This document shows positions 25,073 to 36,883 of a stretch of 64,000 nt of DNA, piece by piece. The notes under the pieces were generated by a model. It saw only the letters and a program-made list of their open reading frames with translations, was not told the DNA's origin and searched no databases. The DNA lies in contig NZ_CP043504.1 in assembly GCF_008365275.1 (NCBI RefSeq), forward strand, positions 1,922,001 to 1,986,000. Reading direction: 5' to 3'. A program made the translations under genes and the position numbers. The first letter of the stretch is position 1; each line of letters opens with the position of its first letter. Source of the DNA: Protaetiibacter larvae (GTDB lineage Bacteria > Actinomycetota > Actinomycetes > Actinomycetales > Microbacteriaceae).

Positions 25073-27961
25073 ATGAGCGCGCCCCTCTCCTCGCCGATGG
25101 TCGGCCGCGCGGTCGAGCTCGCCGCGCTCGAGGAGGCGCTCGCGGACGCCGAGGCGGGCTCCGCTCGCATCGAGGTCATCGGCGGCGAGGCGGGCATCGG
25201 CAAGACCCGGCTCCTCGAGGAGTTCCTCGCGCGCGTCGATCCGCGCATCGTCGTCACCCGGGGGCAGTGCGTCGAGTTCGGCGCGGTGACCCCTCCCTAC
25301 GCGCCGCTCACCGGCGTGTTCCGCGGCCTCGCGGCAGCCTTCGGGGAGCAGGCGGTGTTCGATGCGGCCGCGGGTGGTGCCGCCACCCTGCGGGCCCTCG
25401 TGGAGTTGCGCACACCCGTCGAACGCGACGAGCGGCTCGGCGTCGAACGTCTCGACGAGGTCGTCACGACCGTGCTGGAGCAGCTCTCGGCGGATCGGCC
25501 GGTCGTGGTTGCCATCGAGGATCTCCACTGGGCCGACCCGGCCACGCTGCACGTGCTGCGCTTCCTGGCCCGCATGCAGCGCACCGGGCGGCTGCTCGTG
25601 GTGCTCAGCTATCGCAGCGACGACGTCGGGCGCGGCCATCCGCTGCGGGGGCTCCTCGCCGAGCTCGAGCGCAATCGCCGCGCGCGGCGCATCCTGCTGG
25701 ACCGCCTGGATGCGGGAGAAGTGCGCGATCAGGCGCAGGGCATCCTCGGCACCCTCGTGACGCTCGAGAGCACCCGAGAGCTGTTCGAACGCAGCGAAGG
25801 GGTGCCCTTCTTCGTGGAGGAGCTGCTCAGCTGCGGCATCGGCGGCGGGGCAGCGCCCGTGCCGGCGACCCTGCGCGAGCTGCTGCTGGCCCGCTACGAG
25901 ACCCTCGACGAGGCGGCGCGGCGCGTCGCGCGGGTGCTCGCGGCCGGCCGCGGTCGCGTCGGACACGAGGTGTTCACCGAGGTCGCCGAGGCGAGCACGG
26001 CCCTCGACCCCTCCTCACTCGACACGGCGCTGCGCGCGGCCGTCGAGGCGGGCGTCATCTCGATCGTCGGCAACGGCTACGACTTCCGCCACGCGCTCGT
26101 CCGGGACGCGGTGGTCGAGGAGCTCCTGCCTGGGGAGTCGGCGCGCATCCACACGGCATATGCGCGCGTGCTCGAGGCGCGCCCCGGCGAGCCGGCGCGC
26201 CAGGCCGCGCGCGCCGTCCTGATCTCCTCGCACTGGATGGAGGCGCACGCACTCGATGAGGCCTTCCGCGCGTCCGTCGACGGCATGCGCCTCAGTCGTG
26301 CGGCCTTCGCGCACGCGGCGGCGGCTCAACTCGGTGAACGCGCGCTCGCCCTGTGGGACCGGGTGGACGACCCCGACATGGTCGCCGGCATCAGCCACGT
26401 CGAACTGCTGGAGCTCGTCGCCCGCCTCTGGCGCAGCGCCGGCGAACCCGGACGGGCGCGCGCGACGATCGAGCAGGCCGTCGCCGAGGTCGACCGGGCG
26501 GATCCGCGAGCCCACGCGAGCGTGCTGCGGACGCAGGCGCTCATCCTCGACGCCGACGGGCGGAGTGAGGCGCTCGAGCTCTACGAGCAGGCGCTCGCGC
26601 TGCTCCCCGCGGAAGCCGACCCCGTGCTCCGGGCCGCGATCCTCGCGGAGGCCGCGAGCAAGTACATGGTGTCCGGCCGGTCCGAGCTCGCCCTCGAGCG
26701 CGCGACCGAGGCGCTCGCGATCGCCCCGCCCGACGCCCGGCGCAGCCGCTCCGTCGCCGCCAACATCCTCGGCGGAACGCTCACCCATCTCGGTCGCATC
26801 GACGAAGGCGCCGCCCAGTATGCGCTCGCGCTGCGTGAGGCGGGCGACGACCGCGACGCCCTGTTGCGCTACCACGTCAACTATTCCGACACCCTGCACC
26901 TGCTGGGCCGCTTCGAGGAGTCGGTCGCGGTGGCGCTCGAGGGCTGCCGGATCGCCGAGGAGGCCGGTGTGGCGCGCACCTCGGGCGCGATCCTCGCGCT
27001 CAACACGGTCGACCCGCTTTTCGCACTCGGGGAGTGGGATCGCGCCGACGCGCTCATCGAGAACTCGCTCGAACTCGACCCGCCGATCGTCTTCCTCGTC
27101 TACCTGCGCCGGGCGCGCATCCGGTCGGTGCTGTGGCGGGGCGACCCGATGCACGCGCTCGAGCTCTTCGAGCGCTGGCGCGAGGCGATGCTGCAGCTGG
27201 CCGCCTTCGAGGATCAGGTGGCGGCGGGGCTCGCGCTCGACATCGCGGAGGTGCAGCTCGCGCTCGACGACCTCGATGCCGCGTGGGCGTGGGCGGGCCG
27301 GTTGCTGGATCCCGCTCCGCTGGCCTCCGCCCCCTGGGAGCTGCCGATCGCCCCCGTGCTCGCCCGGATCATCGCGCGCCGCCGTGAGCGCGCGGGCGAC
27401 CCGGGCCTGCTGAGCCGGGAGGTCGCGCGGCTCCGGGAGGTGATCGCCCGCGATCAGTGGCCCACCCGCGCCGTGTGGGCGGCGGCCGCCGAGGCGGAGC
27501 TGGGGGGAGGAAGCGGGGCCGGGGACGACGTCGGACTGTGGGTGGCCGCCCTCGCGGCCGCGGCCGCGCCCGGCACGCCGATCGTCACGCGGCTGCGGCT
27601 GCGGTACGGGCTCGCGCGCGCCCAGTTGCTCGCCGGCGACCGCGCGACCGCTGTCGAGACGCTCACCGCGCTGGCCGCTGAGGCGCGGACCCTCGGGGCG
27701 GGACTCATGGTGGACGCGGCGGAGCGACTCGTGCGGGATGCCGGGCTCGTGCCGCACGCGGCGTCCGCCGAGGATCGCGAGCTCACGGCGCGCGAGCGTC
27801 AGGTGCTCGACCTCATCGCCGACGGCCTCAGCAACGGTCAGATCGCCGAGCGGCTCTTCATCAGCCGCAAGACCGTCTCGGTGCACGTCTCGGCGATCCT
27901 CCGCAAGCTCGGCGCCTCGTCGCGCACCGAGGCGGTCGCGCTCTCGGCGCGACGGGTCTGA
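25073..27961 (+). CDS. Large LuxR-family (LAL) transcriptional regulator with ATPase domain
   Basis: The 962-residue protein has the LAL architecture. An N-terminal AAA-type ATPase carries Walker A GGEAGIGKT (37-45) and Walker B VVVAIEDLHWADPATLH. A long helical TPR/MalT-like sensor region (about 300-880) follows. A C-terminal LuxR-type helix-turn-helix reads LTARERQVLDLIADGLSNGQ, then IAERLFISRKTVSVHVSAIL. LAL regulators are ATP-dependent activators responding to metabolites. It is convergent with an efflux transporter gene 18 bases away, but a control link is only a guess. The ATG is six bases behind GACGAT, a weak candidate -10. Confidence 0.92.
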   Translation: MSAPLSSPMVGRAVELAALEEALADAEAGSARIEVIGGEAGIGKTRLLEEFLARVDPRIVVTRGQCVEFGAVTPPYAPLTGVFRGLAAAFGEQAVFDAAAGGAATLRALVELRTPVERDERLGVERLDEVVTTVLEQLSADRPVVVAIEDLHWADPATLHVLRFLARMQRTGRLLVVLSYRSDDVGRGHPLRGLLAELERNRRARRILLDRLDAGEVRDQAQGILGTLVTLESTRELFERSEGVPFFVEELLSCGIGGGAAPVPATLRELLLARYETLDEAARRVARVLAAGRGRVGHEVFTEVAEASTALDPSSLDTALRAAVEAGVISIVGNGYDFRHALVRDAVVEELLPGESARIHTAYARVLEARPGEPARQAARAVLISSHWMEAHALDEAFRASVDGMRLSRAAFAHAAAAQLGERALALWDRVDDPDMVAGISHVELLELVARLWRSAGEPGRARATIEQAVAEVDRADPRAHASVLRTQALILDADGRSEALELYEQALALLPAEADPVLRAAILAEAASKYMVSGRSELALERATEALAIAPPDARRSRSVAANILGGTLTHLGRIDEGAAQYALALREAGDDRDALLRYHVNYSDTLHLLGRFEESVAVALEGCRIAEEAGVARTSGAILALNTVDPLFALGEWDRADALIENSLELDPPIVFLVYLRRARIRSVLWRGDPMHALELFERWREAMLQLAAFEDQVAAGLALDIAEVQLALDDLDAAWAWAGRLLDPAPLASAPWELPIAPVLARIIARRRERAGDPGLLSREVARLREVIARDQWPTRAVWAAAAEAELGGGSGAGDDVGLWVAALAAAAAPGTPIVTRLRLRYGLARAQLLAGDRATAVETLTALAAEARTLGAGLMVDAAERLVRDAGLVPHAASAEDRELTARERQVLDLIADGLSNGQIAERLFISRKTVSVHVSAILRKLGASSRTEAVALSARRV

Positions 27962-27979
27962 GGTCCGTCGCGCCGAGGC

Positions 27980-29473
27980 TCAGTGGTGCGCGACCGGCGC
28001 GAGCTCCTCGTTGGTCACCTCGGGCTGCACGGGGCGACGCACGAAGAACGCCGCCACGATCGCGAGAGGCGACAGAATCGCCCCGCCGAGGAAGGCCCAG
28101 TGGACGCCGGCGATCAGCTCGGCCGACGTCGCCGTCTCGGGGTTCGCGGCCCCCGCTGCCGCGGTCCCGACCGCGAGCAGGGCGATGAACGCGGCCGTGC
28201 CCGCGGCGCCGGCGACCTGCTGGATGGTGGCGATCGTCGCGCTGCCGTGCGAGTACAGGTGCGGCGGAAGCGCGCTCGTCGCGGCGGTGAACACCGGCGT
28301 GAACAGGAATCCGAGCGACAGGCTCAGCACGACATGGGTGACGAGCACGAACCACAGCGGGGTGTGCGCGTCGAACAGCGCGGTCGCGCCGATCGCGAGC
28401 ACCAGCACGAACGATCCGGGCACCACGAGCGGCCGCGGCCCGAAACGGTCATAGAGGCGGCCGACGAGCGGGCCGAGCAGGCCCATGACGAGTCCACCGG
28501 GCAGCAGCGTGAGCCCGATCGTGAGCGCCTCGATGCCGAGGCCTCGCTCGAGGTAGATCGGCAGCAGGATGACGACACCGAACAGCACGGCCATCAGGAT
28601 CGCGAGGAACGCGATCGACACCGTGAAGGTGCGGGCTCGGAAGGTCCGCAGATCGAGGAACGCGGCGTCCTCGCGCTGCAGCCGGAGCTGGCGCCAGATG
28701 AACAGGCCGAGCGCGATGCCGCCGATGGTGAGCGGGATCCAGGACGGCATCATCGCGTGGCCCTCGGCCGCGAGACCCAGGTTGCTGAGCCCGAACACGA
28801 TGCCGCTGAACGCGAAGGCGGAGAGGATGACCGACAGCACGTCGAGCGGCACCTTGCGCGGCTCGGAGACGTTCGGCACCCGCGCGATGCCGATGACGAG
28901 CATGATCGCCGAGATCGGCAGCATGACCCAGAAGAGCCCCCGCCACGGCAGGAACTGCAGGATGAGGCCCGAGACCGCCGGACCGATCGCGGGCGCGACC
29001 GACATGACGATCGAGATGCGGCCCATGATGCGTCCGCGGTCTGACAGTGGCACGAGGGTGAGCACGGTCGTCATGAGCAGCGGCATCATGATCGCCGTCC
29101 CGCTCGCCTGCACGACGCGCCCCACGATGAGCACGCCGAATCCGGACGCGGTCGCCGCGATGAGCGTGCCCGCCGTGAACAGCGACATCGCGGTGATGAA
29201 CACGGGCCGGGTGTTGATGCGCTCGAGCAGGAAGCCCGTGATCGGGATGACGACGGCCATGGTGAGCGCGAACCCGGTGGTGAGCCACTGGCCTTCGCTC
29301 GGCGAGATGCGCAGGTCGTCCATGATCTCGGGAACCGCCACGCTCATGGTGGTCTCGTTGAGGAAGACGACGAAGACGGCGGCGAGCAGCAGCACGATCG
29401 CGACGCGGTTGCGTCGGGCGAGCTCCTCGGAGATCGTCGCCGCGGGAGCGGGGGGTGCGGCGTTCTGGGTCAC
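27980..29473 (-). CDS. DHA2 family (EmrB/QacA-type) efflux MFS transporter
   Basis: I chose the GTG at 29473, which has CTGGAGGAACC just upstream, giving 497 residues. The protein has about fourteen hydrophobic helices. The helix-1 phrase is VVFLNETTMSVAVPEIMDDLRI and the helix-4 region contains GRVVQASGTAIMMPLL. These are EmrB/QacA features of proton-driven multidrug exporters. No adjacent TetR/MarR repressor is present. The neighbours are the convergent LAL regulator and dxs upstream. Confidence 0.9.
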   Translation of the reverse strand: MTQNAAPPAPAATISEELARRNRVAIVLLLAAVFVVFLNETTMSVAVPEIMDDLRISPSEGQWLTTGFALTMAVVIPITGFLLERINTRPVFITAMSLFTAGTLIAATASGFGVLIVGRVVQASGTAIMMPLLMTTVLTLVPLSDRGRIMGRISIVMSVAPAIGPAVSGLILQFLPWRGLFWVMLPISAIMLVIGIARVPNVSEPRKVPLDVLSVILSAFAFSGIVFGLSNLGLAAEGHAMMPSWIPLTIGGIALGLFIWRQLRLQREDAAFLDLRTFRARTFTVSIAFLAILMAVLFGVVILLPIYLERGLGIEALTIGLTLLPGGLVMGLLGPLVGRLYDRFGPRPLVVPGSFVLVLAIGATALFDAHTPLWFVLVTHVVLSLSLGFLFTPVFTAATSALPPHLYSHGSATIATIQQVAGAAGTAAFIALLAVGTAAAGAANPETATSAELIAGVHWAFLGGAILSPLAIVAAFFVRRPVQPEVTNEELAPVAHH

Positions 29474-29571
29474 GGTTCCTCCAGGGGGCACGCACGGCGA
29501 CAGAGCCGATGCGCGGCGGTTCTGACGCGGATGGTGGTTGCGGGGCGGAAGGGCCCGAGAAGGTCAACGCC

Positions 29572-29589
29572 ATGCGCCGGGCGGCGCAT
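29572..29589 (-). terminator. Hairpin after dxs
   Basis: ATGCGCC-GGGC-GGCGCAT forms a perfect 7-bp stem 42 bases beyond the dxs stop on the minus strand and would separate dxs from the efflux-pump gene. The bases following it on the minus strand contain TTGACC, possibly the -35 of the pump promoter. Confidence 0.4.
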
Positions 29590-29631
29590 TCCCGTCGATC
29601 GCATACCCGTCGACCTTCGACGCGTGTCAGC

Positions 29632-31578
29632 CTACGCGCGACCGCCGACATCGAGGTCGGCGCGGGCGGCCTCCCCGGGGAGCGGCCGCGCCACGGGGAT
29701 GCGGGTGCCGAGCACCTGGGCGACGATGTCGCGCGCGATGCGCTGGTCGGTGAGGCCCACGTCCTCGAGGATCTGAGCGCGCGTCGCGTGCTCGAGGAAG
29801 GCGTCGGGAAGCCCCAGCTCGTCGACCGCCGTGTCGACGCCTGCCGCACGCAGATCCTGCCGGATGCGCGTGCCGACCCCGCCGACACGGATGCCGTCCT
29901 CGATGCTCACCACGAGCCGATGCTGCGCGGCGAGCTCGACGACGCTCGGCGGCACCGGGATCACCCAGCGCGGGTCGATCACGGTCGCGCCGATGCCCTG
30001 GGCGGCGAGCCGGTCGGCGACCCGCATCGCGAGGTCGGCCATGGGTCCCACCGCGACGAGGAGCACGTCTCGATGGGGCGCCTCGCGCAGCACGTCGACA
30101 CCGTCGCCGGTGCGGCGCACGGCCTCGAACTCGTTGCCCACCGAGCCCTTCGAGAACCGCAGCACGGTGGGCGCGTCCTCGACCGCGACCGCCTCGCCGA
30201 GCTCCTCCCGCAGGCGGGTCGCGTCGCGCGGCGCGGCGATCCGGATACCGGGCACCACCTGCAGGATCGCGAGATCCCACATGCCGTGGTGGCTCGGTCC
30301 GTCGGGACCCGTGACGCCCGCCCGGTCGAGCACGAAGGTGACGCCCGCGCGATGGAGGGCGACATCCATGAGCACCTGGTCGAAGGCGCGGTTCATGAAG
30401 GTCGCGTAGAGCGCGACGACGGGATGCAGCCCTCCGAAGGCGAGCCCGGCGGCGCTCGTCGCGGCGTGCTGCTCGGCGATGCCCACGTCGAACACCCGCC
30501 CCGGGAATCGCTCCGCGAAGCGATGGAGCCCGGTCGGTCGCAGCATGGCCGCCGTGATGCCGACGAGCCGCGGGTTCTGCTCCGCGAGCGCGAGGATCTC
30601 GTCGGCGAACACCGAGGTCCAGGACGGCTTTCCGGGATGATCGAGGGGCTCGCCGGTCTCCGGATCGATCTGCCCGACCGCGTGGAACTGATCCGCGACA
30701 TCCGAGATGGCCGGCTCGTAGCCGCGGCCCTTCTGCGTGATGACGTGCACGATGACGGGCGCGTCGTAGGCCTTCGCCTGCCCGAGCGCCTCCTCGAGGG
30801 AGCCGAGGTCGTGCCCGTTGACGGGCCCGATGTACTTGATGTCGAGGTTGGAGTAGAGCGCCTCGTTGTTGGAGAACCGCGCCAGGAAGCCGTGCACGGC
30901 GCCCCGGGTGCCGCGATAGAACGCCTGGCCGGGGCGGCCGAGCCTGTCGAAGAAGCGGCGGCTGGAGAAGTAGAGCGATCGATAGGCGCGGCGCGTGCGG
31001 ACGGTGTTGAGGAAGCGCGCCATCCCGCCGATCGTGGGCGCGTAGGAGCGGCCGTTGTCGTTGACGATCATCACGAGGCGGCGCGAGTTGTCGTCGCTGA
31101 TGTTGTTGAGCGCCTCCCACGTCATGCCGCCCGTGAGCGCGCCGTCGCCGACCACCGCGACGACGTAGCGGTCCTCCTGACCGGTCATCGCGAAGGCGCG
31201 GGAGATGCCGTCCGCCCAGCTGAGCGAACTGGAGGCGTGCGAGCTCTCGACGATGTCGTGCTCGGACTCCGCGCGCTGCGGGTAGCCGGCGAGACCGCCG
31301 CGGTCGCGGAGCCCCGCGAAGTCCTGCCGTCCGGTGAGCAGCTTGTGCACGTAGCTCTGGTGGCCCGTGTCGAAGACGATGGCGTCGTGCGGCGAGTCGA
31401 AGACCCGGTGCATCGCGATCGTGAGCTCGACCACCCCGAGGTTGGGCCCCAGATGGCCGCCCGTCTTCGAGACCTCGTGCACCAGGAACTCGCGGATCTC
31501 CCCCGCGAGCTGCGTGAGCTCCTCGCGGGTGAGTGCGTCGAGATCCCGGGGACCGCGGATCGTCTCGAGCAGGCTCAC
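29632..31578 (-). CDS. dxs: 1-deoxy-D-xylulose-5-phosphate synthase
   Basis: Dxs condenses pyruvate and glyceraldehyde 3-phosphate in the first step of the non-mevalonate isoprenoid pathway, using thiamine diphosphate. The 648-residue chain has the histidine-containing FDTGHQSYVHKLLTGR, the ThDP/Mg motif GDGALTGGMTWEALNNI and the transketolase pyrimidine domain with VGIAEQHAATSAAGLAFGG. I chose the GTG at 31578, ten bases after the aconitase stop, because upstream reading lies inside acn. Close spacing suggests read-through from acn. Confidence 0.95.
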   Translation of the reverse strand: MSLLETIRGPRDLDALTREELTQLAGEIREFLVHEVSKTGGHLGPNLGVVELTIAMHRVFDSPHDAIVFDTGHQSYVHKLLTGRQDFAGLRDRGGLAGYPQRAESEHDIVESSHASSSLSWADGISRAFAMTGQEDRYVVAVVGDGALTGGMTWEALNNISDDNSRRLVMIVNDNGRSYAPTIGGMARFLNTVRTRRAYRSLYFSSRRFFDRLGRPGQAFYRGTRGAVHGFLARFSNNEALYSNLDIKYIGPVNGHDLGSLEEALGQAKAYDAPVIVHVITQKGRGYEPAISDVADQFHAVGQIDPETGEPLDHPGKPSWTSVFADEILALAEQNPRLVGITAAMLRPTGLHRFAERFPGRVFDVGIAEQHAATSAAGLAFGGLHPVVALYATFMNRAFDQVLMDVALHRAGVTFVLDRAGVTGPDGPSHHGMWDLAILQVVPGIRIAAPRDATRLREELGEAVAVEDAPTVLRFSKGSVGNEFEAVRRTGDGVDVLREAPHRDVLLVAVGPMADLAMRVADRLAAQGIGATVIDPRWVIPVPPSVVELAAQHRLVVSIEDGIRVGGVGTRIRQDLRAAGVDTAVDELGLPDAFLEHATRAQILEDVGLTDQRIARDIVAQVLGTRIPVARPLPGEAARADLDVGGRA

Positions 31579-31588
31579 GCTCTCGACC

Positions 31589-34423
<2,835 letters not shown>

Positions 34424-34539
34424 TGTCGTCTCCTCTGGCCTACGTCGGATGCGCGCTGCTGCCATCCTGACGGCCTCACGCTGGCCCGTGCCAGCAAGGC
34501 AAGCCTAAGCCCGCCCGCCTCGGCGCACCCGAGTCGATT

Positions 34540-34557
34540 TATCTTGACATCAAGATA
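34540..34557. promoter_or_regulatory. 18-bp palindromic operator upstream of aconitase
   Basis: TATCTTGA-CA-TCAAGATA is a perfect inverted repeat 117-134 bases upstream of the aconitase start and just after the DUF3159 stop codon. Its size and symmetry suit a winged-helix regulator of the MarR type. In Streptomyces coelicolor the MarR protein TamR regulates aconitase, which makes a similar regulator plausible here, but the match to its site was not checked. Confidence 0.5.
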
Positions 34558-34559
34558 TA

Positions 34560-35330
34560 TTACGCCTCGCGCGTCTCCTCCGCGCCACGCGGGGCGGACC
34601 AGGCCGTCCGGATCAGCAACCACGTCACCCAGAGCAGGATCGCGTACAGCGGAACACCCATCACGAGCTTCGTCGCGCCCAGGGCGGCGGCCTGCTCCGT
34701 CAGATAGAGCGGCAGCTGCACGGCGAGGCGCAACGCCGGAAGCACGACCCAGAGAATCGTCGCGATGAGCGCCACGCGGTACTTCGCGGCGTCCGCGCGC
34801 CACACGGCGTCGCCGGTCAGGAGGCCCACGACGACCCCGATGAGCGGCCGCTTGGCGAGGATGCTTCCGACCATCACGAGCACCATGACGACATTGATGA
34901 CGAGACCCGGCACGAAGTTGTCCTCCGCCCGCCCGCTCAGCAGGGCGAGGCCCGCCGAGACGGCGATGCCGAGCGCCCCGGCGATCGCCGAGGTGACCGG
35001 CTGACGGGTGAGCGCCCGCACCACGATGAAGACGACCGCGATCGCGAGCGGTGCGAGCACCGACGGCAGCACCTGCTGGGTGATCGTGAAGACGACCAGG
35101 AACAGCAGTCCCGGAAGGATCGACTCCACGAGCCCGCGCACGCCGCCGATCGCCGCGAGCAGGGCGCCCGCGGTCGGCGCCTGCCCCGGCTCGACGCGCC
35201 CGAGGCCGGAGCGCCGCGCGGCGGCCGCCACGGCATCCGCGAACGACGGCTGCTGCTCGTCCTGCGACCCCTCGCCCGGCGACTCCGCGCCCTGCGACCC
35301 CTCGCCCGGCGACTCCGCGCCCTGCACCAT
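34560..35330 (-). CDS. DUF3159 domain-containing membrane protein
   Basis: The 256-residue protein belongs to DUF3159, an actinobacterial family with six or seven membrane helices (here from about residue 50 to 250). It contains family phrases such as LPSVLAPLAIAVVFIVVRALTRQP and GLLTGDAVWRADAAKYRVALIAT. Function is unknown. The ATG at 35330 overlaps the DUF3710 stop by one base (TGATG), so translation is coupled. Residues 4-23 are a tandem pair of G-A-E-S-P-G-E-G-S-Q encoded by a perfect 30-base duplication. Confidence 0.88.
   Translation of the reverse strand: MVQGAESPGEGSQGAESPGEGSQDEQQPSFADAVAAAARRSGLGRVEPGQAPTAGALLAAIGGVRGLVESILPGLLFLVVFTITQQVLPSVLAPLAIAVVFIVVRALTRQPVTSAIAGALGIAVSAGLALLSGRAEDNFVPGLVINVVMVLVMVGSILAKRPLIGVVVGLLTGDAVWRADAAKYRVALIATILWVVLPALRLAVQLPLYLTEQAAALGATKLVMGVPLYAILLWVTWLLIRTAWSAPRGAEETREA
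35261..35320. repeat. Perfect 30-bp tandem duplication inside the DUF3159 gene
   Basis: Bases 35261-35290 and 35291-35320 are identical. They encode two copies of a ten-residue acidic segment in the cytoplasmic N-terminal tail of the DUF3159 protein and keep the frame. Confidence 0.95.
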
Positions 35331-35950
35331 CAGGATGCGGATCCCGGCGCCGACGCCTGCACGTTCGCCGGAACGTGCAACGGGATGAGGTCGCGCGGCG
35401 GCATGGGGGTCGCGCCGCGCACCACGACGATGCTGCGGAACAGGTCCTCGATCTTCTCCGCCGCCTCGGGGTCGACGGCCGCCTGGCCGCTGATGACGCC
35501 CCGGAGGAACCAGCGCGGTCCGTCCACGCCCACGAAGCGCGCGATCCGCACGCCCGGGCCGTTGCCCGCCGGGGCCGGGATCTCGGCGCGGAGCTCGGGA
35601 CCGAAGGGGCCGTCGAGAGTCTGGGTGGTGCCGCCCTGGCGCGCGATCTGCTCCACGATCTGCTCGCGGATCTCGTGCCACAGCCCGCTCGTGCGCGGCG
35701 CCGCGAAGGGCTGCACCTGCAGGGTCGAATCGGCGTAGTCGAGCGCGACGGCGACGACGCGCTTGCTGCCCTCCTCGATCTCGAGGCGCAGCGCGAGTTC
35801 GGGGCGCGGCAGGATCTTCACCCCGCCGAGATCCACGTAGGGCCGCACCGTGTTGGCCTCGCTCACATCGAGGGGTCCCGCCGTCTCGCGATCGTGCGGC
35901 GCGGACTTCGGCTGATCGATCACGGGATCGCCTGCGGGGGCGTCGCTCAT
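35330..35950 (-). CDS. DUF3710 domain-containing protein
   Basis: The 206-residue soluble protein is DUF3710, conserved in actinobacteria between dut and DUF3159. Landmarks are RPYVDLGGVKILPRPELALRLE, GLWHEIREQIVEQIARQGG and PRWFLRGVISGQAAVDPEAAEKIEDLFRSIVVVRGATPMPPRDLIPLHVP. No enzymatic motif is known to me. The ATG at 35950 has GAGGAGGAACCCC upstream and overlaps the dut stop by four bases (ATGA). dut-DUF3710-DUF3159 thus form one operon. Confidence 0.9.
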   Translation of the reverse strand: MSDAPAGDPVIDQPKSAPHDRETAGPLDVSEANTVRPYVDLGGVKILPRPELALRLEIEEGSKRVVAVALDYADSTLQVQPFAAPRTSGLWHEIREQIVEQIARQGGTTQTLDGPFGPELRAEIPAPAGNGPGVRIARFVGVDGPRWFLRGVISGQAAVDPEAAEKIEDLFRSIVVVRGATPMPPRDLIPLHVPANVQASAPGSAS

Positions 35951-36399
35951 GGGGTTCCTCCTCGGGTCGAGTATCCGGTGGAGCCGAAGCCGCCCTCCCC
36001 GCGATCCGAGCCGGGGAGCTGCTCGACGGGGATGAAGCGGGCACGAGCCACCGGCATGACGATGAGCTGCGCGATCCGGTCACCGGCGGTGATCGCATAG
36101 CTCTCGCGCGCATCCGTATTGAGCAGCGTCACCCGGATCTCGCCGCGGTACCCCGCGTCGACGGTCCCGGGGCTGTTCACGATCGTGATTCCGTGCTTCG
36201 CCGCGAGCCCGCTGCGCGGCACGACGAAGGCCACGAAGCCGTCGGGCAGCGCGATGGCCACCCCGGTGCCCACCGTCGCGCGCTCGCCGGGCGCGAGCAC
36301 GACGTCGTCGGTGGAGGTGAGGTCGGCGCCGGCATCACCCGGATGCGCGTACGCGGGGAGGCGATCGCCGCGGAGCAGCACCTCGACGGACTCGGTCAC
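35947..36399 (-). CDS. dut: dUTP diphosphatase
   Basis: The 150-residue trimeric dUTPase hydrolyses dUTP to dUMP, keeping uracil out of DNA and feeding dTMP synthesis. The five motifs are present: AGDADLTSTD-like AYAHPGDAGADL (motif 1), VPRSGLAAKHGI (2), NSPGTVDAGYRGEI with the catalytic Asp (3), AGDRIAQLIV (4) and the C-terminal RGEGGFGSTG (5). The GTG start lies six bases behind TAGCCT and is almost certainly leaderless. Confidence 0.96.
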   Translation of the reverse strand: MTESVEVLLRGDRLPAYAHPGDAGADLTSTDDVVLAPGERATVGTGVAIALPDGFVAFVVPRSGLAAKHGITIVNSPGTVDAGYRGEIRVTLLNTDARESYAITAGDRIAQLIVMPVARARFIPVEQLPGSDRGEGGFGSTGYSTRGGTP

Positions 36400-36411
36400 C
36401 CCACGAGGCTA
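36400..36411 (-). promoter_or_regulatory. -10 element TAGCCT of the dut operon
   Basis: TAGCCT (36406-36411, minus strand) is six bases before the dut GTG, driving dut-DUF3710-DUF3159. Confidence 0.6.
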
Positions 36412-36432
36412 GTCCATGGTCGAATGGGGGGG

Positions 36433-36882
36433 ATGACCACTCCCGAACCGGCCCCGCGCTACAGCGAGCGGCTCACGCCGTCCCTCTGGGTCTTTCTCGC
36501 GACCGCGCTCGTGGTGCCCGCGAGCCTGCTCGTGTTCCTGCCGATCTCGATCCTCGCCGGCTGCCTCGTGGCCGTCGGGCTGTACGGCGCGATCGTCGCG
36601 GTGCTCGTCGCGACGACGCCGACCGTCGCGGTGGCGGGAGACACGCTGCGCGCCGGACGCGCGCGGCTGCCGTTGCGATTCGTCGCGGACGTTCGGGTCG
36701 CGACGGGCGCGGACGCCGTGCGCGAGCGGGGCGTCGGCCTGCACGCGGACGCCTGGCTGCTGATCCGCGGCTGGATCCCGGGCCTCGTGCGCGTGGAACT
36801 CGCGGACCCCGACGACCCCACCCCCTACTGGATCATCTCCAGCCGGCACCCGGAGGAGCTGGCGGCCGCCATCCGCGGCTGA
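36433..36882 (+). CDS. DUF3093 domain-containing membrane protein
   Basis: The 149-residue protein is DUF3093. It has two adjacent N-terminal membrane helices (about residues 17-60) and then a soluble beta-rich domain with HADAWLLIRGWIPGLVRVELADPDDPTPYWIISSRHPEELAAAI, the family signature. The position between dut and DUF4193 is conserved in actinobacteria. The function is unknown. The ATG follows a G-rich stretch that could act as a ribosome-binding site. The gene ends one base before the convergent DUF4193 stop. Confidence 0.88.
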   Translation: MTTPEPAPRYSERLTPSLWVFLATALVVPASLLVFLPISILAGCLVAVGLYGAIVAVLVATTPTVAVAGDTLRAGRARLPLRFVADVRVATGADAVRERGVGLHADAWLLIRGWIPGLVRVELADPDDPTPYWIISSRHPEELAAAIRG

Positions 36883-36883
36883 C

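Noticed and set aside
31579-31588. Thiamine-related riboswitch upstream of dxs
   Set aside because: Only ten bases separate the aconitase stop from the dxs start, so there is no room for one.
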